Assembly: GCA_014898425.1 (NCBI GenBank)
Contig: RCSZ01000020.1
Span: forward strand, 124,001-188,000
Source: Botryotinia globosa
Lineage: Eukaryota > Ascomycota > Leotiomycetes > Helotiales > Sclerotiniaceae
Length of the DNA stretch: 64,000 nucleotides
Reading direction: 5' to 3'
This document shows positions 34,312 through 46,604 of this stretch, one piece after another. A program made the translations under genes and the position numbers. The notes beneath the pieces are model-generated. The model made no database searches, had not been told where the DNA came from, and saw only the letters and a list, made by a program, of their open reading frames with translations. Position 1 is the stretch's first letter, and each line of letters starts with the position of its first letter.

Positions 34312-37300
34312 ATGTCCGACACCGACTTCGAGACGATCAGGAAGCTACAGGCTGAGAGGAATGCTGCCTCTGCTGGTAAGAAGGGATCGAAGACATTTGA
34401 TCCATCAAGTCAGCGAACTGATGTTTCCACCAAGGCCTCCTTAACAGAAAGCTTCGATACCAGTCTTTATGAGCGCGATGGCGGTGATAAATTCGCAGGT
34501 TATAATACTTCCATCGCAGTAGCAGATGGTGATGATGATGATATGGAGGAAGCTGATACCAGCCGAAGATTAGTAGGCCAATACACAGCTTCCAAGGAAC
34601 AGATGAACGAATTCGCGCAGGGTAATGGGGTCGAGGAGGAAGATATTCTCTTAGGGAGAGAGAAAAGTGCACGAATTTCCGATCGCGAAACCGATTACCA
34701 AAAACGTCGACATGATCGAGTCTTGACCCCTACAAGAGCTGATGGAAATGCTGAAAGCTACAGAGATGTCATGGCTAGAAGAGAACTTGAGCGTGAGGAA
34801 GAGAGAGTTAGGAAAGCCATTGAGGAAAAGAAGGCGAATGGCGAAGTCATCCACCATACTGCAACGCTGATCAAGGAAGGTAGTGGTTCTCCTGGTGATA
34901 AGGAAAACGACGAAGCTGGTTCCTCGGAAGCTGTCGCAAGTGGACGCAAAAGAAAGAAGAGATGGGATGTTGGCACTGAGGAAGATACTAGCATGGCTCC
35001 ACCATCAGCGGAGGGTAAAACTAAACGTTCGAGATGGGATCAAACACCCGCTGTTGGAGGCGCCGCGGTTGACGAAACTCCTAGGAGAAGATCTAGATGG
35101 GATCAAGCACCTGCTGCCACCCCCATGGGCAATCAAGGATTAGTAACACCAATGCATCCGTCACAAATGGGTGGTCCTTCTATACCAACTACATTCGGAA
35201 CTGATATATCATCGAGAAATGCGCCACTTTCAGATGAGGAGCTCGACATGATGTTGCCATCTGAAGGCTACAAAATCTTAGAACCTCCGCCAGGTTACGC
35301 CCCAATACGAACTATTGCGCAGAAGGTCATGTCTACACCATTGCCTACTGGCGGGTTCATGATGCAAGATCCAGAAAGTGGAAGACAATTGGCGAAACAA
35401 CTCCCAACAGAAATACCCGGCGTGGGAGATTTACAATTTTTCAAGGCGGAGGATATGGCATATTTCGGAAAGCTCACAGATGGTAGTGACGAAAATTCTA
35501 TGAGTGTCGAAGAACTGAAAGAAAGGAAGATCATGAGGCTTCTACTCAAAGTCAAGAATGGAACTCCACCCATGAGAAAGACTGCTTTGCGTCAACTTAC
35601 GGACAACGCAAGGCAATTTGGCGCTGGACCATTATTCAACCAAATCCTTCCATTGCTCATGGAAAAGACATTGGAGGATCAAGAGCGCCATTTGTTGGTC
35701 AAGGTTATTGATCGTATCCTCTACAAACTTGATGATCTTGTCAGGCCTTATGTTCACAAGATTTTGGTCGTCATCGAACCATTGCTTATCGATCAAGACT
35801 ACTACGCTCGAGTGGAAGGTCGAGAGATCATTTCCAATCTGAGTAAAGCTGCCGGTTTAGCTCACATGATCAGTACTATGCGACCAGATATCGATCATGT
35901 TGATGAATATGTACGAAACACAACTGCCAGAGCATTTGCTGTCGTCGCTTCTGCACTTGGTATTCCTGCACTTCTCCCTTTCTTACGAGCAGTTTGTAGA
36001 AGTAAGAAATCGTGGCAAGCAAGGCATACTGGTGTGAAGATTGTTCAACAGATCCCTATCTTGATGGGTTGTGCTGTGCTTCCTCATCTAAAAGGTTTGG
36101 TTGATTGTATCGGTGGTAATCTTAATGACGATCAAACAAAGGTTCGAACTGTGACCAGTTTGGCAATTGCAGCTTTAGCAGAGGCAGCGAATCCATATGG
36201 TATTGAAAGCTTCGATGATATCCTCAATCCATTATGGACCGGTGCTAGAGTTAGTACAAATTCTTTTCTTAATTCCCAAACGGTTAAATAACAATTTACT
36301 GACTCACAAATAGAAACAACGTGGAAAAGGTCTTGCTGGTTTCTTGAAGGCCGTTGGGTACATCATCCCTTTGATGGACGAAGAATACGCCAACTACTAC
36401 ACGGGACAAATCATGGAGATTCTTTTGAGAGAATTCTCATCTCCGGATGAGGAGATGAAAAAGGTAGTACTTAAAGTTGTTTCACAATGCGCTGGTACCG
36501 ATGGTGTAACTGCAGGATACCTGAAGGAGAATGTGTTAGATGAGTTTTTCAAGAGCTTCTGGGTTCGAAGGATGGCATTGGACAAGCGTAACTATAGACA
36601 AGTTGTTGAGACTACTGTTGATCTCGGCCAAAAAGTCGGTGTCGGCGAGATTGTGGAGCGCATCGTCAATAACTTGAAGGATGAAAGCGAAGCATATCGT
36701 AAAATGACTGTGGAGACTATCGAGAAAGTTATTGCAAGTCTCGGTGCTGCAGACATTGGTGAGAGACTTGAAGAACGACTTATCGATGGTATTTTGCACT
36801 CTTTCCAGGAACAGAGTGTCGAGGATATCGTCATGTTGAATGGATTTGGAACTGTGGTTAACGCTCTTGGTACGAGATGTAAACCATACCTCCCCCAAAT
36901 TGTCAGTACCATTTTGTGGCGATTAAATAACAAATCTGCGACTGTTCGACAACAAGCAGCGGATTTGATCTCTCGTATCGCAATGGTTATGAAGCAATGT
37001 GGTGAAGATGCTTTGATGGGAAAGCTAGGTATTGTTCTTTACGAATATCTCGGTGAAGAATATCCGGAAGTTCTCGGTTCTATCCTTGGTGCCTTGCGTT
37101 CTATCGTCACTGTGGTCGGTATCAATCAAATGCAACCCCCAATCAAGGATTTACTTCCCCGACTTACACCAATTCTACGAAATCGACACGAGAAGGTACA
37201 AGAAAATACCATTGATTTGGTCGGTCGTATTGCTGATCGTGGACCTGAGAGTGTTAATGCTAGAGAATGGATGAGAATCTGTTTCGAACTTCTAGACATG

Positions 37301-38071
37301 CTCAAGGCCCACAAGAAAGGTATTCGTCGTGCTGCCAATAACACATTCGGTTTCATCGCCAAAGCTATTGGACCTCAGGATGTTCTCGCTACTCTTCTAA
37401 ACAATCTCCGAGTTCAAGAACGTCAATCTCGTGTCTGTACAGCTGTAGCAATTGGTATTGTTGCGGAAACTTGTGCTCCATTCACAGTTCTCCCAGCTTT
37501 GATGAACGAATACCGTGTTCCCGAACTCAATGTTCAAAATGGTGTTCTGAAATCACTTTCTTTCCTCTTCGAATACATTGGTGAGATGGCCAAAGATTAC
37601 GTTTATGCTATCACGCCTCTACTCGAAGATGCATTGATCGATCGTGATCAAGTTCATAGACAAACTGCCGCCTCTGTTGTCAAGCATGTGGCATTGGGCG
37701 TTGTTGGTCTTGGTTGTGAAGATGCAATGCTTCATCTTCTCAACTTATTATACCCCAATTTATTTGAAACTAGTCCCCACGTTATCGATCGTATTGTCGA
37801 AGCTATTGAGGCTATCAGAATGGCAATTGGACCAGGTCTTGTTCTCAACTACGTCTGGGCTGGTCTATTTCACCCAGCACGCAAAGTTAGGCAACGTAAG
37901 TCACTCCTCTTTCAATTTCATATACTTACAAACACGATGCTGACTACGTTATTAGCTTATTGGACGCTTTACAATAGCGCTTATGTATTATCGGCCGATG
38001 CTATCGTGCCTTACTACCCAAACATGGATGATGAGAAGATGGATAGGCCTGATTTGGCAATTGTGATATAA
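34312..38071 (+). CDS. PRP10: SF3B1/Prp10/Hsh155, U2 snRNP SF3b subunit 1
   Basis: Three exons (34312-36249, 36314-37895, 37956-38071) give 1211 residues, close to S. pombe Prp10. The N-terminal 400 residues are disordered and carry RWD motifs ([24 protein letters not shown]), the binding platform for UHM-domain partners such as U2AF-type proteins. From about 430 on it is a HEAT-repeat superhelix with near-invariant blocks: [55 protein letters not shown] and [19 protein letters not shown]. The lysines matching human K666 and K700 are both conserved. It clamps the branch-site helix during prespliceosome assembly. The first intron falls within the HEAT region right before KQRGKGLAG. The last exon rebuilds [15 protein letters not shown]. 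Confidence 0.96.
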
Positions 38072-39562
38072 AACAGGCATGCGATGATTTGAACATGGAG
38101 GATTGGGCCTTTTGGGCATACGTATGTACATTAATTATGATAGCGGCTCGTAGCGGGCATAAAATGTCACTTCGTTTATTTCGTTAAGATACAAAAGTAC
38201 TGGGAGATGTGAAGTTGAGTGGAAAGATAGCCCGTGATGAAACTAGAGTAGAAGGAATAGTGTCATCATTCCGTAGATGCAGTACGATTCAACTGCTTTG
38301 TGATCACACCAGGCAATCGAAAGCATCAAAATAGAGGAAGGGATAGTAATATACTCTTTAGATTTCTTACATATAATAGAATTTCTTTACTTTGTGATCA
38401 AGACAAACAATCGAAAGTATAGAAGCAAAAGAGGGGGTAGTGACGTATTGTATAGATTTCCTAGATATAATAAAATTCTTACTCTTTATAATCAAACATG
38501 CAATCGAAAGTTCTCTTAAGAGTAAATACCTCATCACACTTTGCAATGCACGAATCTGATTTTGAAAACAAGAAGATGCTCGGGTCATTTCAATCCCATA
38601 GTAACCAGTCGGACAGTCCTTAATCCTAGACTAGTTGCTGTCCACATGTCATTCCACCTGTAATTCTTGGACAATCAAACCAAGCTACACGTCAATATAC
38701 TCACTCGCTCTTGTCGTAATTAATGCCGTGCTGACACCTAGCAAATTCGCCTGTCCGAAACCAAAACAAAACCAGAATTGTCCCTCTCCAAAGCGCAATG
38801 ATTATTCTATCCTCCAAGATTTATAAGAGAAAACAAATCAGCACATTATGGAAATTTGTTTCAAATGTCGATTGGCCTTTTCTGAAACATCGCTTTTAGT
38901 CTAACAACTCAGGCATTACATCATCATTTCACTCGTGGGCTTATAAATCGATACATAGGCACTAAATCTTGACTTTGCCTAGTGTTCGTTCCTTATAATA
39001 CCGAGTGCAATCGTACTACCGAGTACACGGTACCTACGCTCTTCACCATCTGACGGGAAACCATCACTATGGTAATAAGATTGCTATTTACCATATATTT
39101 TGAAATATATGCCGATTTCAAGCCGGCCCCATCAATCTCCCCGCATTTTCCATGTCACTGTGGGGGAGATGCTTGCCAAGCGAGCTGGACGATCTAAACG
39201 GGTTTAAGCGGGCTATACGACCCTCTACACGAGCTTCTCCAAGAGCCTTCGCCATGACATCCATCCCATTCATACGATATGGACGAAAAAAAGGCAGTAC
39301 AGCCCCACACAATTGCCTTGGTAAAAAAAATCTAAAGGAGATCTTCATTGAATAAGATGAACTAAATTATACTTTCGTCCATTGTTATACCGAATTCTGC
39401 GAGAATTGAAAACGAGATGACATATTTTTGGTCAACTTGAGAATATATATAGCTACAATGAAGGAGTCACACCAAATGCTGATTGTCTCGACGTAGAAAG
39501 CTTTTGGTCTTCAATCTTGGTCAAAGTTCTCATGGGCTCTTCACGCATATCCGTTTAGATTC
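38072..39562. other. Intergenic region with a diverged 94-bp tandem repeat
   Basis: Downstream of the SF3B1 homologue, about 2.5 copies of a 94-bp unit lie at 38296-38530. The rest is AT-rich, with a GC-richer stretch at about 39120-39310 that holds short open frames on both strands but nothing gene-like. Confidence 0.6.
38296..38530. repeat. Diverged 94-bp tandem repeat, about 2.5 copies
   Basis: Copies start at 38296, 38390 and 38484, each with CTTT(G/A)T(G/A)ATCA followed by CAATCGAAAG. Copies 1 and 2 share blocks TAGATTTC, TACATATAATAGAAT / TAGATATAATAAAAT. The third copy is cut after about 45 bp. Confidence 0.8.
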
Positions 39563-41698
39563 ATGTCGAAAATTCCCACGATGATTTTCTCATATCTTTC
39601 TGTCAGTCTTCTTGGCTTGTGTGTGGTATCAACTAAAGCCATACCATATGAAGAATACATTCTTACACCAAATTCTCGAACGCTATCACCAGTATCAGTA
39701 TACAATATCAATGGTTCAGTTACCAATGCAGAAGCATTGACTGCTACTGGATCTTCAAATCCAGCAACATTCGGTCCCTCTTCGGCTATCACCTATGATT
39801 TTGGAAAGAATATTGCTGGTATTGTCTCCTTCAATGTTGGTACCATCGACGGAGATGGTCATCAGTTCATTGGAATCAGTTTTACCGAAAGTTCACTGTG
39901 GATCAGCGATAAAGGATGTGATGCTACAGCCGATGGAGGAATCGATGAAGCCTTGTGGTATCCAGTCACCAGTGGTGGCTTTTATCAAGCGGAAAAGAAA
40001 CAACAACGAGGTGGATTTAGATATCTAAATGTCTATCACAATACCACCGGGTCCGTTGAAGTCTCAAATCTGACTATACAATACACTGCTTTACCTCACA
40101 AGGCAGAAAACGAACTCAGAGCCTATACAGGCTACTTTCACTGCAATGACGATCAGGTCAATCGAGTATGGTACGCTGGAGCTTATACTAATGATATGTG
40201 TACTATTGACCCTACAGCCGGGGACTCTCTAGTACATGCAGGCGAGATCACTTCGAATAGTACCATCACAGAACCTGTAACATGGTGGAACAATTACACC
40301 ATTTCTAGTATGTTCTTCTTCCTGTATTACGAGAATGATACTGACAAGTAACTATTAGATGGTACTAGTGTTCTTACTGATGGCGCCAAGAGAGACCGTC
40401 TCGTATGGCCAGGAGACATAGCAATTTCGGGTCCTTCAGTCTTTGTTTCAACTAACGATATGCTAAGCATCAAGAATTCTCTCGACTCGTTATTAGTACT
40501 CCAAAACTCTTCAGGTGCACTACCATACGTCGGAATTCCATTTACCACGATTATGTCAACCTGGAGTTTTACCTATCACCTTCACTCATTGATCGACATT
40601 CACGATTATTATCTATTCACCGGTGACGAAGAGTATTTGAAAGAACATTGGGGACAATTCACATTGGGAATGAATTTCTCCTTAAGTTTTATCGATGAGA
40701 CAAAAATGGCCAATCTTCCTCTAGATAACCCTGATTGGTTACGAGTTGGTATGGGTGGTCATAACATCGAGGCAAATTCTATTCTTTACTATACTCTCAA
40801 TCTGGGTACGAAACTCGCAAAAGTACTTAACGACTCTTCACCTACCACTTCAAAATGGGCAGAATACGCCGCTGGAATCAAATCAGCCGCCAATGTTGCG
40901 CTATGGGATAACACAACAAATCTGTTTAGAGACAATGACACGCTTCCATTAACAACACTCTATCCACAAGACGGAAATTCATGGGCTATCTTCTCCGGCC
41001 TTGTTTCCACCCCAGCCCGAGCCCTTCAAGTATCCGATTCCCTATCCGCACGCTGGGGTAAATACGGTGCTCCCGCCCCTGAAGGCGGCGGTAATGTCGT
41101 GTCCCCCTTCGTCACCAGTTTCGAAATCCAAGCACACTACATGGCTGGAAGAGCTGATCGCGCTGTTGATTTAATTAAATTCATGTGGGGAGATTTCATG
41201 CTGGACGACCCACGTATGACGAACAGTACTTTTATAGAAGGATACTCTATGGATGGTACTCTACACTATGCGCCGTATACGAATGATCCGCGAATATCTC
41301 ATGCGCATGGCTGGAGTACGGGACCAACTTCCGCTCTGACATTCCATGGAGCGGGATTGAGAGTTACAGAGGCAGCGGGAAAATCTTGGAGCGTGGCACC
41401 TAATTTGGGAGGATTAACAGATATAGAAGCGGGATTTGAGACGGGTCTCGGTAGCTTTGCAGTTAAAGCGTCAGGAAGCTCAGGGAGATTGGACAGTATT
41501 GAGATTACAACTCCAAAGGGAACAACGGGTTCGATAAGCGTGCCGTATACGAATCAAACAGCAACAATGACTTTGAAGAGTAGAGGTGGAGAGGAAGCTG
41601 CTATGACTCGACAAATTGCCGCGGGCAATGCGACGAGTGGGCGATATGTAGTGGAGAATGTGGAGGGGGGAAATTGGACTGTAACTTTATGCTATTAG
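39563..41698 (+). CDS. Secreted GH78-type alpha-L-rhamnosidase
   Basis: Two exons (39563-40307 and 40359-41698) separated by a 51-nt intron give 694 residues. An N-terminal signal peptide is clear (about 1-26, IFSYLSVSLLGLCVVSTKA). A beta-sandwich region follows to about 220. Then comes the (alpha/alpha)6 six-hairpin barrel with the GH78 signatures SNGTSVLTDGAKRDRLVWPG (rebuilt across the intron), a STWSFTYHLHSL segment and DPRISHAHGWSTGPTS near 575-590. A C-terminal beta domain has GSISVPYTNQTATM. There are many N-x-S/T sites, in keeping with secretion. Family members remove terminal rhamnose from pectic rhamnogalacturonan or flavonoid glycosides, so a role in plant cell-wall use is likely. 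The exact substrate cannot be read from the sequence. Confidence 0.88.
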
Positions 41699-42550
41699 TG
41701 CTAGGTTGATAGAAAATAATTGCAAATATATATTCGTTTGGTATCATCCGGGTTTTGAGTATGATACTGCACATTATGATGGTGGGCCAACTAACTTGAT
41801 TCGATTCGAGGCCTGTTGTAAGAAAGTGATTGTCTGGGAAATATATTTGAGGATGAGAAATTGATGATAGATATAAAATATAGACAAGATGATATATGTG
41901 TGTGAGAAGCAAGACAATCAAGGAGGGATTATGGAGAGTAGCGGCTAATACTCGGAATTGTTCATGGCGGACCAAAGTGCTCATTTAGGGATACCAGGTA
42001 CTCAGCACACGTAAGACGATGCTTGGTAGGTACCTCTCGCATTATATTCAGAGCCTAATCGCAAACCCTCTGCCATTTAATCTCGGAATTCCCAAACCAA
42101 ACAAATTACATACATTCAACTTCCACGCAACTAACCTCCTCGACCATTTAGCAACTGTCTCCTTACAGCCGGAATTCCACGTCTGACTTTGATTCAAATT
42201 TCTCCTTACAGTTGGACTTTCATCGTTAGGTTCTGGCTCAAATGTTACACTACAAACTCATTCATCTGTCTTTACACCGTACGCGGAACACAAAAACAAT
42301 AGGATAGGAAGCTAATATCGAAAAGGTATCATATATTACTAAAATCAAGGGATATCATTTCTATTACATATCAATCATTACTCGTCCGAATATAACCTTT
42401 CCTTTCATATCCAACCATGCGTTCATCCGACTTTTTTAATACAATCATTTCATCTCATGCCCTTAGATCATGATCGAAAATATATCCTCCCTTGAAATCA
42501 TTCCATAAAGCATTAAATCATCCACTGTGATGGCTAGACCAATCCATCAT
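41699..42550. other. Intergenic region between convergent genes, no clear features
   Basis: AT-rich 3' flanks of the GH78 gene (+) and the sugar-transporter gene (-). A long open frame overlapping the transporter on the plus strand is its shadow. Confidence 0.5.
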
Positions 42551-44452
42551 CTACAAAGATTCAGGTTGCATCAACTCCTCATGCTTAACATTTCCCATTC
42601 CACCCTCATCGGACTTATGTCCATTCTCCTTCCTGAAGATATCACTCTCAGAAACGGGAGAGAAGACTTTACCCCATCGTCCGTGAATGAAGTCATTAGC
42701 AGTGACCATCGAGCTTCTCAAGTTCTCCTTGACCAACTGACTAGTAGGTTGACTGAAGATAACATCAATCTCCTCAAGCGTCTTGTTCTTAGTCTCAGGC
42801 ATGAAAAGCACTTGGTAAAACCAACCGACTACGGCAATACCACCATAGAAACCCAATGTCAAACCAATATTCGACATGGCCTTTTGCATTTCAGCAAAGA
42901 AGTATGTGACGAGGAAAGAACAGAGGAAGAGCATGGTATCCGAAGTTTCCATACCGTAAGAACGGAGGTAAGTAGGGTAGACTTCGGAAGGAATAACCCA
43001 AGTGAGACAGGCGTAGGAACCGAAGAAACCTTCGTAAAGAATAAGACCGGTGATGTATGTACCTTGGGAACCCGCTTTGTTGGTCAAAGGAATAAGGTAC
43101 GAGCAACCGATAATGACAAGACCGATGAAGAAACCGGGAAGCATAGCAATGGCCCAGAAACGACGACCAAATTTCTCCATGTAGAGAATAGCGGGGATGG
43201 TACCGATGAGAAGGGCTCCACCTCCAACGAGCGACATGAAAACAGCCTCCTTATCGTTAAATCCAACTTGTTGCATAAGTGTGGCCATGTAGTATTGAAT
43301 AGCGTTGATACCAGTGAATTGTCCCAAGAAAATCATGACGTTTGCGTAGATGATCGCACGACGAGCACGAGGAACAGTGATGAAGTCGAGCCATGCGAAT
43401 CTCTTACGAGCACCTTCCATATCACGCTCAGAATCGACAGAATGTTTCATGACGAAAAATTCCTTACGAGCAGCTTCATCTGTACCACGAATGCGACTCC
43501 AGACACCCCAAGCATCGGCAGTACGTCCTTTGTGCATAAGGAAACGGGGAGATTCGGGCATGAAGAGAATACCGACAAGCATAATTGTGGAGAAGACGAG
43601 GGAAGATCCCAACATGTATCTCCAACCACCAGATTTAACACCGACGAAAATAGCAGCGACGACATAACCGAGAACTTCTCCTAGCGCAATCATAAATTGG
43701 TACAGCGAGACCAAGTTTCCACGATATTTGGGTGCGACAGATTCTGCGACGTAGACGGGAACAGTTCCACCTTCGAGACCGACACCGAGACCAAGGATAA
43801 CACGTCCAGCCATCATCATGCCAAAGTTGACGGCACCAGCTTCGAGTGCTGCTCCGACTGTGTAGAGGAATAGAGACCATACGATAGCTTGTTTTCGTCC
43901 GACAGCTTCGTTCAATGGTCCAAGCATCAGTGCACCACCGACGGCACCTAATGGTACACCAGAACTGACCAAACTAACTTGTTTTGTATTGAGGCCAAGC
44001 GAAGCTGGCATGTATAGATTTGCTCCCGAGATCAAAGATTGATCGATACCGGAAAGAAGACCTCCCATAGAGGCAAAGGCGACTAACAACCTGCACAATA
44101 CCAGTTAGACCTTTTCTTGAATCTCTTGCACAGGAAATACATACCAAGTGTAATGTCTAGGGTCCTTGAACTTCAACTGGAACACGTCGGAACGAGATTT
44201 GCCTCGAGCTGTAACTTCTGCTTCCAAATCTTGTACTTCGTTATCAATGGTTTCCATGTCACCTGCGGCAGCGATTTGGAGAGCCTCCCACTCCGAGACC
44301 CTTCGGCCGATATGATTTGGACGAGCTTGAGCTGCACCCTTCTCGTTGCCGAAATCTGATACATTTTCTTCACTCATCTTAGCAGGTGTGTTATAATGAG
44401 AAGAGCTGACATCTTCATGATTGACGACCTCCTTGGTGGGGAGATCAGACAT
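42551..44452 (-). CDS. MFS sugar porter (hexose/polyol transporter family)
   Basis: Two exons (44452-44145 and 44090-42551) give 615 residues. A hydrophilic cytosolic N terminus of about 100 residues is followed by twelve predicted membrane helices. Sugar-porter signatures are visible: GGLLSGIDQSLISGA in helix 1, GRVILGLGVGLEGGTVPVYV, ESVAPKYRGNLVSLYQF, PESPRFLMHKGR after helix 6, GINAIQYY in helix 7, and PETKNKTLEEIDVIF after helix 12. A hydrophilic C-terminal tail of about 60 residues follows. It sits in the plasma membrane and imports sugars by proton symport or facilitation; the substrate is not certain. Position next to the rhamnosidase gene (convergent) may be coincidence. The short intron falls inside the first membrane segment and rebuilds HYTWLLVAFASMGG. 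Confidence 0.92.
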
Positions 44453-46604
44453 GATTGTGAATTATATTATGATGCGTTTAAAAATATCCTGTAGAAGAAG
44501 AAAGGGAGTTATGAGGGAACTGTCCACTCAGTGATAGATTTGAGGATACCTTTCCAGAAGAAAATAGAAAGGCGCGAAAAGAAACTAGAGAGGTATAGCA
44601 AACGGGGACATGCAGGATGAGGGGAATGAGCGAAAATATATGATTTGAAAATCCGGGGCATCTCAATAGCCATCTGATCCCAAAGTTGCAACCGAACAAC
44701 ATTCCCTTTGAAGATTAAAGTTTCCAACTTGTCAGATGAGAGCTTACCTGTTACTTTTACCTATTAAGGAAAGGTGATAGAAGGATGTCATGTTAACGTT
44801 GGGTTCTTTCCGCAATCTTAGGGTAGTGAAAGTCTGAAAGTTTGGAACGTATTACCAAAAACAGGCGCCAGACCGATTAAGCCACTTGGATCATGGGACT
44901 AGATTCGTAGAATTGCTGGACAAAAATTTGCCCCTGGGGTCTCCGGTTCACACTAGATCTTGCAGAATCCCCTCGATTCTCCACAAGGAATTTGCATGAC
45001 TTCCCCTCCCATGGAGTCTGTTGGGGTCTGGAGAGGCGGAGAGTGGAGATTTTCAAACTGGTGGGTTGGTAGAACTTCGGCAATACTTCATTGCACAACT
45101 TGTGCTTGAACCATCATGATTGAACAGCGGTATTTACGCAGTTGATGGAAAAAGGGTAAACAAATTTGACGTCAGATTTCTAACCATGCAACCATGCCAC
45201 GCATGCGTAGAGGGATCCCTCGACTGGCGTCTGGTGGTTCACCGGTAGTTCATCTTTCCCCGTTATCCTGATTGGAGAAAAAGACGGGAAAGCACGAAAC
45301 TAATTGAGATAAATCGCATAAGTATTCATCCCTTGTAAATCATTAGTAACATGATTTGTTAGTCGCTCAAATTCTCGCACTAAATTGATGATAGATTCAT
45401 TAATCGGATGCATGATATCCTAGTATCATATCCACAAAAACGCCGAAGATAATTGTTGATTGCACGGACTTTATCCAAGTAGCTCTGTTGTCGAAAATCT
45501 TCTCCAGATAGGACGAGAAAAGTTTTTATAGAGAGTCGAGACTGATGCCACCCATGCAATGATTGTTTAGTTGAAGTGTTCGGGATTTCTGTTGCTCTGG
45601 TAGACTTTTCAAATAGCTAAGTGGTGATAGAACTGTCTAGTGCAATTAGCCGTACATCACAGAGATGAGTACATAGACACAAAAATCATGTTGGAAAACA
45701 AGAGTCCGATATCAGTCGTCGTTTTCGCATAACATAACCATAACATCCCAGCGGGTGGATTTCGGCTTAGAGTAACCATGCTCACTCTAAAATGCTTAGA
45801 TCAACCACTTTTTTCAGTGGAAGCTTACGAAGTACGGAGTATTGAACCAAGCTTCCTTGTCCCGCACTTGGTATGGTCTTGTTCTTTTGCTTATAACGAG
45901 TCAAGCACATGTCCAAAGTCTTGACACTAGACAAGCCGTTGAAAGCTTTTCGGATGGCTTACTCAAGCTTTCACGTCTGATTCGGAGGCGTCTTTCCGGA
46001 CAATAAATATTAGTCCTATAAACCCAGATCAATCAGTTGTTCTTGGTGTCTTCCAAAAAGTCAATTTTATTATGCTATACATTCCTGGAATAAACTGTGG
46101 CCATTGCAGGTATTGCCTCGTTACTCTCAAATTCCTAATGGCCAGAGGAACATAATCTATCCTGGCATCAAGCCAAACTGGAAAATTCCCACTACCCACA
46201 AAGAGGCCGAATCTAACATCTTTGGATCCATAAAACCCGAACCACGCTCAAATCGTTGTTGATTGTATTCCCTGAACGTCCCAACTTATCTTCTTGCATC
46301 TGTCAAGGCGTTAATCGTATTCGAGTCAGAAGATCATGATTCCGCAACTCCACATGCTGGATCACCCCTGATATCCAGTTTTCAAGAGCGAGAGTTTGTC
46401 TTCCACGCGACAACCTAGCCCATAAGAGTGAAACAATGCAGCTGCCCCAATACTCCAGTCTCCAGTCCCCAACCTCCAGAACTTTTGAGTTGTGGAACCA
46501 ACAATCGAATGTTCGCGGGGATGCTCTCGGTCCGATTATACAGTTCAAAGAACGACAGCTATATGAAAGTTACCAGCGTCGACATGAAAATCAAATAAAT
46601 AAGC
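44453..46604. other. Long intergenic region, no clear features
   Basis: About 2.1 kb contains the promoter of the sugar porter and the 3' flank of the next minus-strand gene. A few short open frames (for example 44877-45098) show no family features. I see no strong repeats. Confidence 0.5.

Noticed and set aside
34312..38071. Resistance-type or cancer-type substitutions in the SF3B1 homologue
   Set aside because: The positions matching human K666 and K700 are lysine, as in wild type.
42527..43684. 385-codon plus-strand open frame over the sugar transporter
   Set aside because: It is antisense to a clear MFS gene with twelve membrane helices and family motifs; its translation has no recognisable features.
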